64,000 nt of DNA from Burkholderia sp. SRS-46 (GTDB lineage Bacteria; Pseudomonadota; Gammaproteobacteria; Burkholderiales; Burkholderiaceae). The notes under the pieces were generated by a model, which was not told the DNA's origin, searched no databases, and saw only the letters and a list, made by a program, of their open reading frames with translations. The first letter of the stretch is position 1, and each line of letters begins with the position of its first letter. The stretch covers positions 62,001 through 126,000 of the forward strand of contig NZ_PTXL01000004.1 in NCBI RefSeq assembly GCF_004343775.1. The letters run 5' to 3'. The translations under genes were made by a program, and so were the position numbers. Below are positions 17,574 through 25,639 of this stretch, piece by piece.

Positions 17574-18584
17574 CTATCGCCCGTCCCAGCGCGCCTTGGC
17601 CCGCTTCAACGCATACGTCGAGCCGTAGCCGAGCTCGCGCGCCAGCGCCTTGGCCGACGATCCGGCATGGCCGTGATACTCGAGCGCCCGCGCGCGCCGC
17701 ACCTCGTCGCGCAACCCGCGATAGCTGACGCCCGCGCGTTCGAATTCCCGCTGCATGCCGCGATGCGACACGCCGATCAGGCCGGCCAGCTCCTCGGATT
17801 TCAGCACGCCGCCGTACTCGTGCAGGCACTGCAATGCCCGGGTGACGATGCGGTCGGGCTTCCATGCCCGCAGCTCGCGCTCGCGCTGCTCGCACAGGTT
17901 CCGCGCCACTTCGTACTCGATCTCGTGGTGGTAGAACAGCGGCGCCGACAGACAGCGCCGGGGCATCACGATCGACGTGCTCGGCATGTCGAACAAGACC
18001 TCGCATCCGAGCGCCGCTTCGTAGTGTTCCGGATGACGCGGGCGCGGGAAATCGAAGGTGATGCGCTTGAACGCCGGCAGCGGCTGCACGAGGTCCGACA
18101 CTTCCCGCACGGACGCGCCGACGCACATCGCCGTGTTCAGGATGCGCAGGTCCGACCGATACGCATAGCCGCCGATCGTGATGACCGCGTCATCGTCGTA
18201 CTCGTGCAGCACCGACTTGAAGTACGTGATGGCCAGCAGCGGATACGCGTACGCGAGATTCAGCGCATCGCGCAAGGTCGGGCTCACGAGCATCGCGTGC
18301 CCGCGCACGCCGTACGCGGTCACGGGAATGGCCTTCCCGATCGTGAGGCCGATCGACTCGTCCGCGGTGACGCGCAGCGCATTGGCGAGCACGATGAGTT
18401 CCTGCGCGTGCGATACGATCAGGTCCGGTTTGGCCAGGTCGGCCGTGGTGATGCCGGAGCCCTCCAGCAGCGCGTCGACCGGATGGCCGAGCTTTTCGAG
18501 CACCCGGACCGTGATGATGATGGTATGCAGGGGCGCCGGGCTTCGGCTCGCAAGGTCGGCCGCCAGCGGTGTCGCGCGCTGCAT
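17574..18584 (-). CDS. AraC-family regulator with Arabinose_bd-type N-domain
   Basis: A 336-residue regulator. The N-terminal part (about residues 20-210) matches the sensor domain seen in OruR/ArgR-like and related AraC proteins, with LLEGSGITTADLAKPDL and the QELIVLANAL helix. The C-terminal 95 residues carry two helix-turn-helix units (LAGLIGVSHRGMQREFE and ALARELGYGSTYALKRA). The second unit ends soon after KAKARWDGR, slightly different from the usual F-x-R-x-F-x-x-x-x-G-x-x-P close. It is the second gene of a two-gene operon with the GNAT gene, three bases apart, and divergent from potBC. It is the likely controller of both units. Confidence 0.85.
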   Translation of the reverse strand: MQRATPLAADLASRSPAPLHTIIITVRVLEKLGHPVDALLEGSGITTADLAKPDLIVSHAQELIVLANALRVTADESIGLTIGKAIPVTAYGVRGHAMLVSPTLRDALNLAYAYPLLAITYFKSVLHEYDDDAVITIGGYAYRSDLRILNTAMCVGASVREVSDLVQPLPAFKRITFDFPRPRHPEHYEAALGCEVLFDMPSTSIVMPRRCLSAPLFYHHEIEYEVARNLCEQRERELRAWKPDRIVTRALQCLHEYGGVLKSEELAGLIGVSHRGMQREFERAGVSYRGLRDEVRRARALEYHGHAGSSAKALARELGYGSTYALKRAKARWDGR

Positions 18585-18587
18585 GGC

Positions 18588-19052
18588 TCAGCGCGTCAGG
18601 GCTTTCGTGTAGATCACCTGCACGCCATAGGCGTCCAGGTTGCCGCGCTGCCATCCGTGCCCCTGGTAGAAGCGATCCGCATTCGACCCGGGGTCCGTCA
18701 CGAGCGTGACGGTCTGCACGCCCTGCGCCGCGAGCCAGTCGAGGGCCTTCGCCAGCAAGGCCCCGCCGATGCCGCGGCGGTGATAGTCGGGGCGCACGAA
18801 CAGCCCGCTGATCATCGGCGTTTCCGTGACGATCGGCAAGCACACGCCCGCCGCGACGCCGCTCGCTTCGTCGACGCAGATCCACCCGCCGCCCTGGTTG
18901 ATCTGCTCGAGAATCAGGCTGCGGTCCAGCAAATGCACCTGGTGCGGATGGATGCGGTTCTCCTTGACCGAAAACCGGATATCGTAGAAATCGCCAATGT
19001 CCTGTTCCGTCAACGGGCGAATGGAAAGATCGTTCAGTTCGCGACTTTTCAA
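18588..19052 (-). CDS. GNAT-family N-acetyltransferase
   Basis: A 154-residue acetyltransferase with the acetyl-CoA-binding block VRPDYHRRGIGGALLAKALDWL and a typical C-terminal NADRFYQGHGWQRG. The start is TTG 19052, with GGAGA six bases upstream; a longer TTG frame to 19076 lacks a binding site. It sits upstream of an AraC regulator and divergent from a spermidine/putrescine-type transport operon. Some GNAT enzymes acetylate polyamines or amines, so it may modify the substrate imported by that transporter; this is inference only. Confidence 0.8.
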   Translation of the reverse strand: MKSRELNDLSIRPLTEQDIGDFYDIRFSVKENRIHPHQVHLLDRSLILEQINQGGGWICVDEASGVAAGVCLPIVTETPMISGLFVRPDYHRRGIGGALLAKALDWLAAQGVQTVTLVTDPGSNADRFYQGHGWQRGNLDAYGVQVIYTKALTR

Positions 19053-19172
19053 TGGGTCTCCACGCAAAGGCTGCAATTCATACCCCGATAATCAACAAAA
19101 TCGTTCACAATTCTAATATTTAAAATTAACCGACACGAACTATATGATAAGTCCATCGGAATGCACCGCGCA

Positions 19173-19207
19173 TGGCGCATAAGGTGGTCATATTGGCGCA
19201 AAAGGTG
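19173..19207 (+). promoter_or_regulatory. AraC-type operator: 14-base direct repeat at 21-base spacing
   Basis: TGGCGCATAAGGTG (19173-19186) and TGGCGCAAAAGGTG (19194-19207) differ at one base and start exactly 21 bases apart, two turns of the helix. Tandem same-direction half-sites with this spacing are the classical AraC-family arrangement. They lie about 75-110 bases upstream of potBC, on the side of the intergenic region nearer that gene. Confidence 0.75.
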
Positions 19208-19283
19208 CAAATCCGCCATCTCGGCGCTTTGCGCTTCCGGTAAGCTTTAACTCGTCAACCTATACCAAAGAAGGTCGGATGCC

Positions 19284-21050
19284 ATGGGGGATGCGCGCAT
19301 GCGCGAACGTCGGATCACGCTGTCGGCAAGGCATCTCGGGTGCGGGCCCGCGGCCATCCTGCTCGTCGCCGGCATGCTCGCGCCGATTGCCGTGGTGCTG
19401 TATGTGTCGCTTTGCCGGCCGCTCGATTTTGGCGGCGTCGCGTGGGCGTCGCACTCGCTGGATGCCTACATCGGCCTGATATTCGAACATGATTTCGATG
19501 GAAATTCTGTATTTAGATCGGCCTATCTGACCATCTTTTTCCGCTCATTCTTTTTCGCGGCGGCAACCACGATCATTTGCATCCTGACAGGATTGCCGAC
19601 GGCATTATTCATTGCCACCCAGAAATCCTCGCGGCGCACGACGTTTCTGTTGCTCGTGATCGCGCCGTTCGCCATCAGTCTCGTCGTGCGCGCGTACGGC
19701 TGGGTGATCCTGCTCGCGGACGGCGGCCCCGTGAACCAGGGATTGAACGCGCTGCTCGGCCGGCCGGAGGCATTGGGCATCCTGTATTCGAACACCGCCA
19801 CGATGATCGGCCTCGTCTCCATTTTCTTCCCGTTCATGGTGTTGCCGATCTACGCGACGCTTCGCGAGTTCGACTGGGAAATCGCCGAAGCGGCCGCCAC
19901 GCTCGACGCATCGCCCGCCGCCGTGCTGCGCCAGGTCGTGATCCCGGCCAGCATGCCGGGCATCCGGGCCGGCATCGCGCTGGTGTTCGTGCCCGCGCTG
20001 GGCGCGTACGTCGTCCCGGACCTGCTCGGCGGCGCCAAGTCGATGATGGTCGGCAATCTCGTGCAACTGGCGTTTACGTCCGACCGCAACTGGCCGCTGG
20101 GCGCCGCCCTGTCCGTCGCGCTGATCGGCCTCGTCGGGCTGGTCGCCTGGTTTGCGCGCCGCGCGCCGCTCCTGCCCGTGCGCGGCGCCAGCGGCCGCGA
20201 CAGCAACGCCACCTACCCGGGCGCGGCATGGGTCGCGCTGCCGATGCTGGCGTTTCTCTACGCGCCGATCCTCGCACTCGTCGTCACCAGCTTTTATGCG
20301 GGGCCGTCCGCGCTGGTCTGGCAGGGATTCGCATTGGACAGCTACGCGCAGGTGCTGGCCGACGACAACCTGGTGCGCGCCGCGTTGACCTCGCTCTGTC
20401 TCGCCGGCCTGACCGTCGTCATCGTGACCGCCGTGGCCGTGCCGGCCGCGATCGCCATCGGCGACGGCAACGCCGGAATCGCGTCGCTGTTCGAGCAGGT
20501 GCTGAAGCTTCCGCTCGTCGTCCCGGAGATCGTGCTGGCCATCGCGACGCTGCTCGGCTTCGCGGCGCTGTCGATCGAGCTGGATTTCCTGACCGTGCTG
20601 TTCGCGCATGCCGTGTTCTGCCTGCCGGTCGCGTATCTGCCGATCCGGGCGAGCGTGCAGAAGATCGACCGGGACCTGCTCGACGCGGCCGCGACGCTGT
20701 CGGCCACGCCGTTCCAGACGTTCCGGTGCGTGACGCTGCCGCTCATCTGGCCGGGGATCATGACCGGCGCGATCCTGAGCTTCGTCACGTCGCTCGACGA
20801 TTTCGTCACGACCTACTTCGTGGCCGGCGCGGGCGTGATCACGCTGCCGACCTACATCTACGGCGCGCTCAAGATCGGCGTGTCGCCGAAGATCAGCGCG
20901 ATCTCCACGATCGTGATCGCCGCGTCCGCGCTGCTCGTGATCGCCGGCGCGGCGCTGAACCGGCGCCAGCAGCATCGCGAAAGGAATCCGGAGGCGAGCG
21001 CCCCCACCTTGATGACCACACCTGTACGACTAGCAAGGGGTATTGAGTGA
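19284..21050 (+). CDS. Fused two-domain polyamine-type ABC permease (PotB-PotC)
   Basis: A 588-residue inner-membrane protein containing two complete permease units of the spermidine/putrescine/thiamine type. The first covers about residues 15-290 with the ATPase-docking loop EAAATLDASPAAVLRQVVIP; the second about 305-565 with the matching loop DAAATLSATPFQTFRCVTLP. PotB and PotC are normally separate polypeptides of about 280 residues, so this is a natural fusion like those in some iron (FbpB/SfuB) permeases. It overlaps the downstream binding-protein gene by four bases. No ATPase gene follows, so it must share a PotA-like subunit from elsewhere. The start at 19284 is preferred; 19299 is also possible. 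Confidence 0.88.
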   Translation: MGDARMRERRITLSARHLGCGPAAILLVAGMLAPIAVVLYVSLCRPLDFGGVAWASHSLDAYIGLIFEHDFDGNSVFRSAYLTIFFRSFFFAAATTIICILTGLPTALFIATQKSSRRTTFLLLVIAPFAISLVVRAYGWVILLADGGPVNQGLNALLGRPEALGILYSNTATMIGLVSIFFPFMVLPIYATLREFDWEIAEAAATLDASPAAVLRQVVIPASMPGIRAGIALVFVPALGAYVVPDLLGGAKSMMVGNLVQLAFTSDRNWPLGAALSVALIGLVGLVAWFARRAPLLPVRGASGRDSNATYPGAAWVALPMLAFLYAPILALVVTSFYAGPSALVWQGFALDSYAQVLADDNLVRAALTSLCLAGLTVVIVTAVAVPAAIAIGDGNAGIASLFEQVLKLPLVVPEIVLAIATLLGFAALSIELDFLTVLFAHAVFCLPVAYLPIRASVQKIDRDLLDAAATLSATPFQTFRCVTLPLIWPGIMTGAILSFVTSLDDFVTTYFVAGAGVITLPTYIYGALKIGVSPKISAISTIVIAASALLVIAGAALNRRQQHRERNPEASAPTLMTTPVRLARGIE

Positions 21051-22072
21051 AGAAACTGATTCTCGCCGCGGCATGTTCGTTGTCCGTTGCCGCGCACGGT
21101 GCCGAATTGCATTTTGCGAACTGGCCGGACTATTTCCCGCCATCGCTGCTGACGAAGTTCCAGAAGGAGACGGGCATCAAGGCCACGCTCGACACCTACG
21201 ACAGCGACGCGACCCTCCTGACCAAGCTCCAGGCGGGCGGCGGCAGTTACGACGTGGTGGTGGCCGGCGACTACTACGTGCCGGTGCTCGCGAACGGCGG
21301 CCTGCTGACGAAGCTCGACAAGACGAAACTGCCGAACCTCGTCAACGTCAAGCCGGAGTACCGCCACCCGACGTTCGATCCCGGGCGCGACTATGCGATG
21401 CCGTACACCATCGTGCTCACCGGGATTTCGTACGACAGCGCGCGGGTGCCCGGCGGCAAGCTGGACGACACGTGGAAATCGTTCTTCGAACCCGCCGAAT
21501 CGCTGCGCGGCCAGGTGGCCGACCTCGATGTGCAGGAAGAGCTGTACATGGCCGCGAGCTGGTATCTCGGCCAGAACGAATGCACCGAGAGCGCCGCCGA
21601 TGCGAAGCGAGTGCTCGGCGTGCTGATGAAGCAGAAGCCGTACGTCAAGGTGTACAGCAACGACGGCGTGGTCGACCGGATCGCGTCCCGCCAGGTGATC
21701 GTCGAGCAAAACTGGAACGGCGCGAGCGTGCGCGCGCAGAAGCTGCTGCCCAGCGTGCGTTTCGCGTATCCGCGCGAAGGCGTGCGGCTGTTCATGGACA
21801 GCCTGCTGATACCGGCCAGGGCGAAGAACGTTCCGGAGGCCTATACGTTCATCAACTGGATGATGAAGCCGGAGAACATTGCGGTCGTGTCGAACGCGCT
21901 GAAGTACGACAACGCGATCTCGGGCGCCGAGAAGTTCATGGAGCCCGCGCTGCTCGCCAATCCCGCGGTCGTCACGCCCGCAGCGCTGAAAGGCCGCCTG
22001 AAGCCGTTCCAGATGTGCTCGGCGGCGGCCGTCACGCTGCGCAACAAGGTCTGGGCAAAGCTGAAGGAATGA
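21047..22072 (+). CDS. PotD/PotF-like extracellular solute-binding protein
   Basis: A 341-residue periplasmic protein with a short signal peptide (about residues 1-19, ending AHGA) and the start AELHFANWPDYFPP, where ANW-x-x-Y-x-P is the opening of polyamine-binding proteins. The segment YDSDATLLTKLQAGGGSYDVV and the later LFMDSLLIPARAKN block also fit PotD/PotF. The start is GTG 21047, overlapping the permease stop codon, with AAGGGG upstream. It supplies ligand to the fused permease. Which polyamine or other cation it binds cannot be read from the sequence. Confidence 0.88.
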   Translation: MKKLILAAACSLSVAAHGAELHFANWPDYFPPSLLTKFQKETGIKATLDTYDSDATLLTKLQAGGGSYDVVVAGDYYVPVLANGGLLTKLDKTKLPNLVNVKPEYRHPTFDPGRDYAMPYTIVLTGISYDSARVPGGKLDDTWKSFFEPAESLRGQVADLDVQEELYMAASWYLGQNECTESAADAKRVLGVLMKQKPYVKVYSNDGVVDRIASRQVIVEQNWNGASVRAQKLLPSVRFAYPREGVRLFMDSLLIPARAKNVPEAYTFINWMMKPENIAVVSNALKYDNAISGAEKFMEPALLANPAVVTPAALKGRLKPFQMCSAAAVTLRNKVWAKLKE

Positions 22073-22138
22073 GCGGCACACGCCGCACCCTGCAACATCG
22101 GTCCATTTTCATCCCGAGACTCATCGGAGAGAGTCACC

Positions 22139-22459
22139 ATGGCACATGATCCCCAAGAATCCTATGGCGCGCTGAAACACAAGCTCGGCGAAATTCAGGC
22201 GGCCATCGACGAAGCGCGCAAGCGGGAAATCGCGTCGGTCCTCGCGTCCATCAGAAAGACCATGATCGAATACGACATCACGGAACGCGATCTCTTTGGC
22301 GAACGCAGCCGCGCCGGCGGCCGGAACAGCCGGATCGGCCGCCTCAAGCCCAAGTACCGCAATCCGGAGACGGGCGAGACCTGGGCCGGGCGCGGACGCC
22401 CGCCGCGATGGATCTCGGGCAAGCGCTTCGACGCGTTCCTGATTCGCCCCGACGCGTAG
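22139..22459 (+). CDS. H-NS-like nucleoid protein
   Basis: A 106-residue basic protein of the H-NS/BpH3 family. The N-terminal half (about 5-60) is a charged helical oligomerisation region, and the C-terminal half contains the DNA-binding core NPETGETWAGRGRPPRWI, with the AGRGRPPRW AT-hook-like loop of Burkholderia H-NS proteins. A strong GGAGAGAG site precedes the ATG. It lies 66 bases after the binding-protein gene in the same direction but is probably a separate unit. Such accessory H-NS copies commonly silence foreign DNA. Confidence 0.88.
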   Translation: MAHDPQESYGALKHKLGEIQAAIDEARKREIASVLASIRKTMIEYDITERDLFGERSRAGGRNSRIGRLKPKYRNPETGETWAGRGRPPRWISGKRFDAFLIRPDA

Positions 22460-22584
22460 GCCGGCCGCGACGCGCGCCGGCGCGTTATCGGCCGGCAGGC
22501 GCTTCTCGGGCGGATAGAGCATCGTGTGCCGGGCGATCCGCCATAGCGGCTATGTCGAGAAGCCCTCCTGCCTGCCGGCGGCGC

Positions 22585-22893
22585 TCACGCGCCGGGAATC
22601 GGCAGCACCGGCATCACGTCGATCGACTCGCCCGGGAAGATCGTGAAATGCGGGTGACCTTCGAACCGTCTGGCCGCGTGCGCGTGCGACGCGGCGCGCA
22701 CGACCGTGAAGGCCGTCAGCGCATTGGCCGTATCGGCGATACCGTGCTCGCCGATCGTCTTGGTCTTGCCGAGCGGCCCGCCGATCTCGATGATCGATGC
22801 CTGATGCCGCTCGACCCACGCCTTCCATGCCGCGATGCCGTCCCGCTCCCGCGCATGCCGCTCCTGGTCCGTCAGCGCAAGCCACGCCTTCAT
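22585..22893 (-). CDS. YciI-like small protein, probably 5'-truncated
   Basis: A 102-residue frame resembling YciI-related (YCII domain) proteins, with HPHFTIFPGESIDVMPVLPIPG at its end and GPLGKTKTIG in the middle. The family-like reading continues upstream of the ATG through codons for AVYLGSKDSPR to about 22926, then stops making sense exactly where a MarR gene fragment begins on the other strand. The native start was therefore probably lost, and ATG 22893 is only a fallback. Function is unknown; some relatives are dimeric ferredoxin-like enzymes. Confidence 0.6.
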   Translation of the reverse strand: MKAWLALTDQERHARERDGIAAWKAWVERHQASIIEIGGPLGKTKTIGEHGIADTANALTAFTVVRAASHAHAARRFEGHPHFTIFPGESIDVMPVLPIPGA

Positions 22894-22932
22894 GCGCGGG
22901 CTGTCCTTGCTGCCGAGGTAAACGGCGAGCGG

Positions 22933-23097
22933 GATCCCTACGACAAGCGCAGCCGCCTGCTCAGCCTGACGCCGGCCGGCCATCGCCTGTTGGCCAAGGC
23001 ATTCCCGGTGTGGCAACAGACCCACGCCGGGATCGAGAAGCCGTTTTCCGCGGAGGAGATGGACCGGCTGCGCGACCGGTTGCGCGCGTTTTCTTAA
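22933..23097 (+). pseudogene. MarR-family regulator fragment (C-terminal third)
   Basis: The frame reads DPYDKRSRLLSLTPAGHRLL and continues 34 residues more to a stop. D-x-x-D-x-R-S-x-x-L-x-L-T-x-x-G is the wing of MarR proteins, followed by the C-terminal dimer helix. The upstream helix-turn-helix is missing; the preceding bases belong to the antisense YciI-like gene. This is a 5'-deleted MarR gene, originally divergent from the YciI-like gene. Confidence 0.8.
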
Positions 23098-23166
23098 GCG
23101 CTTGCAACATAAAAAGCAGCCCGGCAACGCCGGTGCTACGATCGGGCTTTACCTCGCGGAGCCGCC

Positions 23167-23760
23167 ATGAACGCACTGGGCATCGTCTCGGAATCGTCGA
23201 CCCGCACTGCCGGCAATCGGCCGCCGTTCATTCCGTCGTTCGGGTTCCATGAACGCCATCAATCGCGGCCGATCGACGCGCCGCCCGGGCGCATCATCGA
23301 CACCGTCGCATCGCTGGACATGCGTACCGACCCGATCGTCGATGCGCTGCTGACCGTGCGCGAATTCCCGTCGTCGGTGATCGGCGCGCTGCGCAATCCG
23401 GCCGGGCAACGCGAACGCGCGCCCTTCGGCCTCGGCACGTTCACGCCGCTGCAGCGCGACGAGCGCTCGCTCGTGCTCGGCCTCGTCGGCCGCTTCTGGC
23501 GCCCGGATCTCGACGTGCGCGCCATCGCCGACGCCGGCGCCTTCATGCGCCACGCCGATCCACGCGATGCGAAGCTCGTGCTGCGGTTCGAGGTGGTCGA
23601 CTGCGGTCACGGCGCCCACGCGCTGCGCACCGAAACCTTCGTGCATTGCCCGACGACGCGCACGCGGCTCCTGTTCATGCCGTACTGGCTCGCGATCCGG
23701 CTGGCGAGCGGCTGGATCCGCCGCCGCACGCTGACGGCCGTGGAAACGGCGCTCGCCTGA
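23167..23760 (+). CDS. Hypothetical protein, DUF2867-like
   Basis: A 197-residue cytoplasmic protein with no catalytic motif I can name. The segments LVLGLVGRFWRPDLDV and RTETFVHCPTTRTRLLFMPYW resemble DUF2867 / START-like proteins, which form a ligand-holding helix-grip fold. GGAG seven bases before the ATG supports the start. It stands alone between the MarR fragment and convergent membrane-protein genes. Confidence 0.6.
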   Translation: MNALGIVSESSTRTAGNRPPFIPSFGFHERHQSRPIDAPPGRIIDTVASLDMRTDPIVDALLTVREFPSSVIGALRNPAGQRERAPFGLGTFTPLQRDERSLVLGLVGRFWRPDLDVRAIADAGAFMRHADPRDAKLVLRFEVVDCGHGAHALRTETFVHCPTTRTRLLFMPYWLAIRLASGWIRRRTLTAVETALA

Positions 23761-23784
23761 CGGGCGGATGGCGCGCGGGCCGCG

Positions 23785-24186
23785 TCAGAACGGCTTGATC
23801 ACGACCAGCCCGACGACGATGCCCGTCGCGATCACGACCGCGCCCCCGGCCTGCCCGAGCCATGGTTTGGGCACGACGGCGAGATCGTCACGCTCCATGC
23901 GCCGCAGCGTGCCGGACAGGATGCCGTGCAATGCGGAAAGCGCGATCACGACGACGAGCTTCGCCGACAGCCACGCCGCGCCGAACCAGTGCCCGTGCAG
24001 CGCGAGCGCAATGCCGGTGATCCAGACGAGCGCGAGCGCCGGCGCCGTCACGGCGCGATCCCAGCGCCGCGCCGCGCGCTGCACTGCGAGATTGGCGATG
24101 CGCACGCACACGGACAGCATCAGCAGCCCGCCCGCGAACGTGACGACGGCCAGCACGTGAGCGGCCTTGAGCAGCAGGTAGGTCAT
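23785..24186 (-). CDS. Small four-helix membrane protein, CopD-like
   Basis: A 133-residue hydrophobic protein with four predicted membrane helices. The first helix, LLLKAAHVLAVVTFAGGLL, contains the K-x-x-H pattern shared by CopD and DUF2269-type proteins, where the histidine may bind heme or copper. The ATG at 24186 overlaps the preceding gene's stop codon by four bases (TCATTG region), so the two are co-translated. Function unknown. Confidence 0.65.
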   Translation of the reverse strand: MTYLLLKAAHVLAVVTFAGGLLMLSVCVRIANLAVQRAARRWDRAVTAPALALVWITGIALALHGHWFGAAWLSAKLVVVIALSALHGILSGTLRRMERDDLAVVPKPWLGQAGGAVVIATGIVVGLVVIKPF

Positions 24187-24491
24187 TGCGCCCCCCGCCT
24201 GCGCGCGATCCACCCGGCGCTCGCCAGCCCCGCGAACGGCACGACGGCCGACAGCACGAGCCGCGCGACTTCCGCCTTGCTCCACAGCCCGCTCGACGCC
24301 GTGCCCACCACCGCCCACACGTACGTCACGAAAGCGAGCCCGTGGATCGGGCCCATGATCGACACCGCGGCCGGATAGCCGGCCAGATGCTTCAGCGGCA
24401 CGGCGACGCACACCAGCGCGACGAGCGTGGTCGCTTCCAGCAACGACAGGTACTGCAGGTTCCGCAACGCGGTGCGGTCGTCTTGTTTCAT
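24183..24491 (-). CDS. DUF3817 family membrane protein
   Basis: A 102-residue protein with three hydrophobic segments. SLLEATTLVALVCVAVPLKH and SIMGPIHGLAFVTYVWAV match the conserved pattern of DUF3817 (glutamate, P-L-K and G-x-x-H-G). It forms an operon with the CopD-like gene and is divergent from the GlxA-type regulator, which may control it. The biochemical role is unknown. Confidence 0.78.
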   Translation of the reverse strand: MKQDDRTALRNLQYLSLLEATTLVALVCVAVPLKHLAGYPAAVSIMGPIHGLAFVTYVWAVVGTASSGLWSKAEVARLVLSAVVPFAGLASAGWIARRRGAQ

Positions 24492-24596
24492 TTGCCAGTC
24501 TCCATGTGGGTGCCGCGATTGTCGCGTGTGGAGCGGTCGCGAGCCATTGGCTAAAATGCCATCTTTCAACGGAATCTGGCCACGGCCTCGAAGCCC

Positions 24597-25544
24597 ATGC
24601 ATACGGTCGCCGTTCTCGCGCTGCCCGACGTCGTCCCGTTCGATCTCGGGCTCGCATGCGACTCGTTCGCGCGCGTGCGCGCCCCCGGCGAGGCGGGCGC
24701 CTACCGCGTGCGCGTCTGCAGCGAGCAGCCGCGTGTCGCCGGCGAGCTGTTCGAACTGCGGCCCGCGTTCCGCCTCGACGGGCTGGACGATGCCGATACG
24801 ATCGTCGTCCCCGGCACGTCCGCGCCGCTGGCGCCCACCTCGCGCCGCGTGCTCGCGGCATTGCGCGCGGCGGCCGGACGCGGCTGCCGGATCGCGTCGA
24901 TCTGCAGCGGCGCGTTCGTGCTCGCGGAGGCGGGGCTGCTCGACGGCTTGCGCGCCACGACGCACTGGCTCGCGGCGGCGGAACTCGCGCGCCGCTATCC
25001 GCGCGTGTCGGTCGACCCGAACGTGCTGTTCGTCGACAACGGCCAGGTGCTGACGTCGGCCGGCGCGGCGGCCGGCCTCGATCTGTGCCTGCACATGATC
25101 CAGGCCGACTACGGCGCCGCGGTCGCCGTCGACGCCGCCCGCTGCGCGGTGGCGCCGCGCGTGCGCGAGGGCGGGCAGGCGCAGTTCATCGCCCCCGAGC
25201 GGCCTGCCGGCGCCGACGGGCTGCACGACCTGCTCGACTGGCTGCACGCGAACCTGCACCGGCCGCTCACGCTCGACGCGATGGCGCGCCAGGCGTCGAC
25301 GAGCGTGCGCACGCTGACGCGGCGCTTTCACGAGCAAACGGGCACGTCGCCGCGGCAATGGCTGCAGACCGCGCGCGTGCGGCATGCGCAGCAGCTCCTC
25401 GAAGTGACGGCGCTGTCGATCGAGCATGTCGCGACGGAAGCCGGCTTCGGCTCGGTCACCGCCTTCCGCGAGCGTTTCGCCCGCATCGTCGGAACCTCGC
25501 CGCAGCGGTATCGGCAGGCGTTCCGGGCCAGGTCGGGCGCGTAG
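24597..25544 (+). CDS. GlxA/FtrA-type AraC regulator with DJ-1/PfpI domain
   Basis: A 315-residue regulator. Residues about 3-170 form a DJ-1/PfpI-like domain whose nucleophile-elbow cysteine lies in GCRIASICSGAFVLAEAGLL; the last 100 residues hold the AraC DNA-binding pair with MARQASTSVRTLTRRFHEQTG and HVATEAGFGSVTAFRERFARIVGTSPQRYR. These regulators sense amines or small metabolites. It faces the small DUF3817/CopD-like operon with about 105 bases between starts. Confidence 0.9.
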   Translation: MHTVAVLALPDVVPFDLGLACDSFARVRAPGEAGAYRVRVCSEQPRVAGELFELRPAFRLDGLDDADTIVVPGTSAPLAPTSRRVLAALRAAAGRGCRIASICSGAFVLAEAGLLDGLRATTHWLAAAELARRYPRVSVDPNVLFVDNGQVLTSAGAAAGLDLCLHMIQADYGAAVAVDAARCAVAPRVREGGQAQFIAPERPAGADGLHDLLDWLHANLHRPLTLDAMARQASTSVRTLTRRFHEQTGTSPRQWLQTARVRHAQQLLEVTALSIEHVATEAGFGSVTAFRERFARIVGTSPQRYRQAFRARSGA

Positions 25545-25639
25545 CACGCGATGGCCATCCGGCGCGTGCGCGCGCTCCGCAGAAAAGACTTCCCGCCCGA
25601 TGCCGCACCCGGGCGTTCACGCGTTTCCGGACCCGACCT

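Noticed and set aside
22408..23097. Full-length MarR gene reading through from 22408
   Set aside because: Only the part after 22933 resembles MarR; the preceding codons are antisense to the YciI-like gene and Arg-rich.
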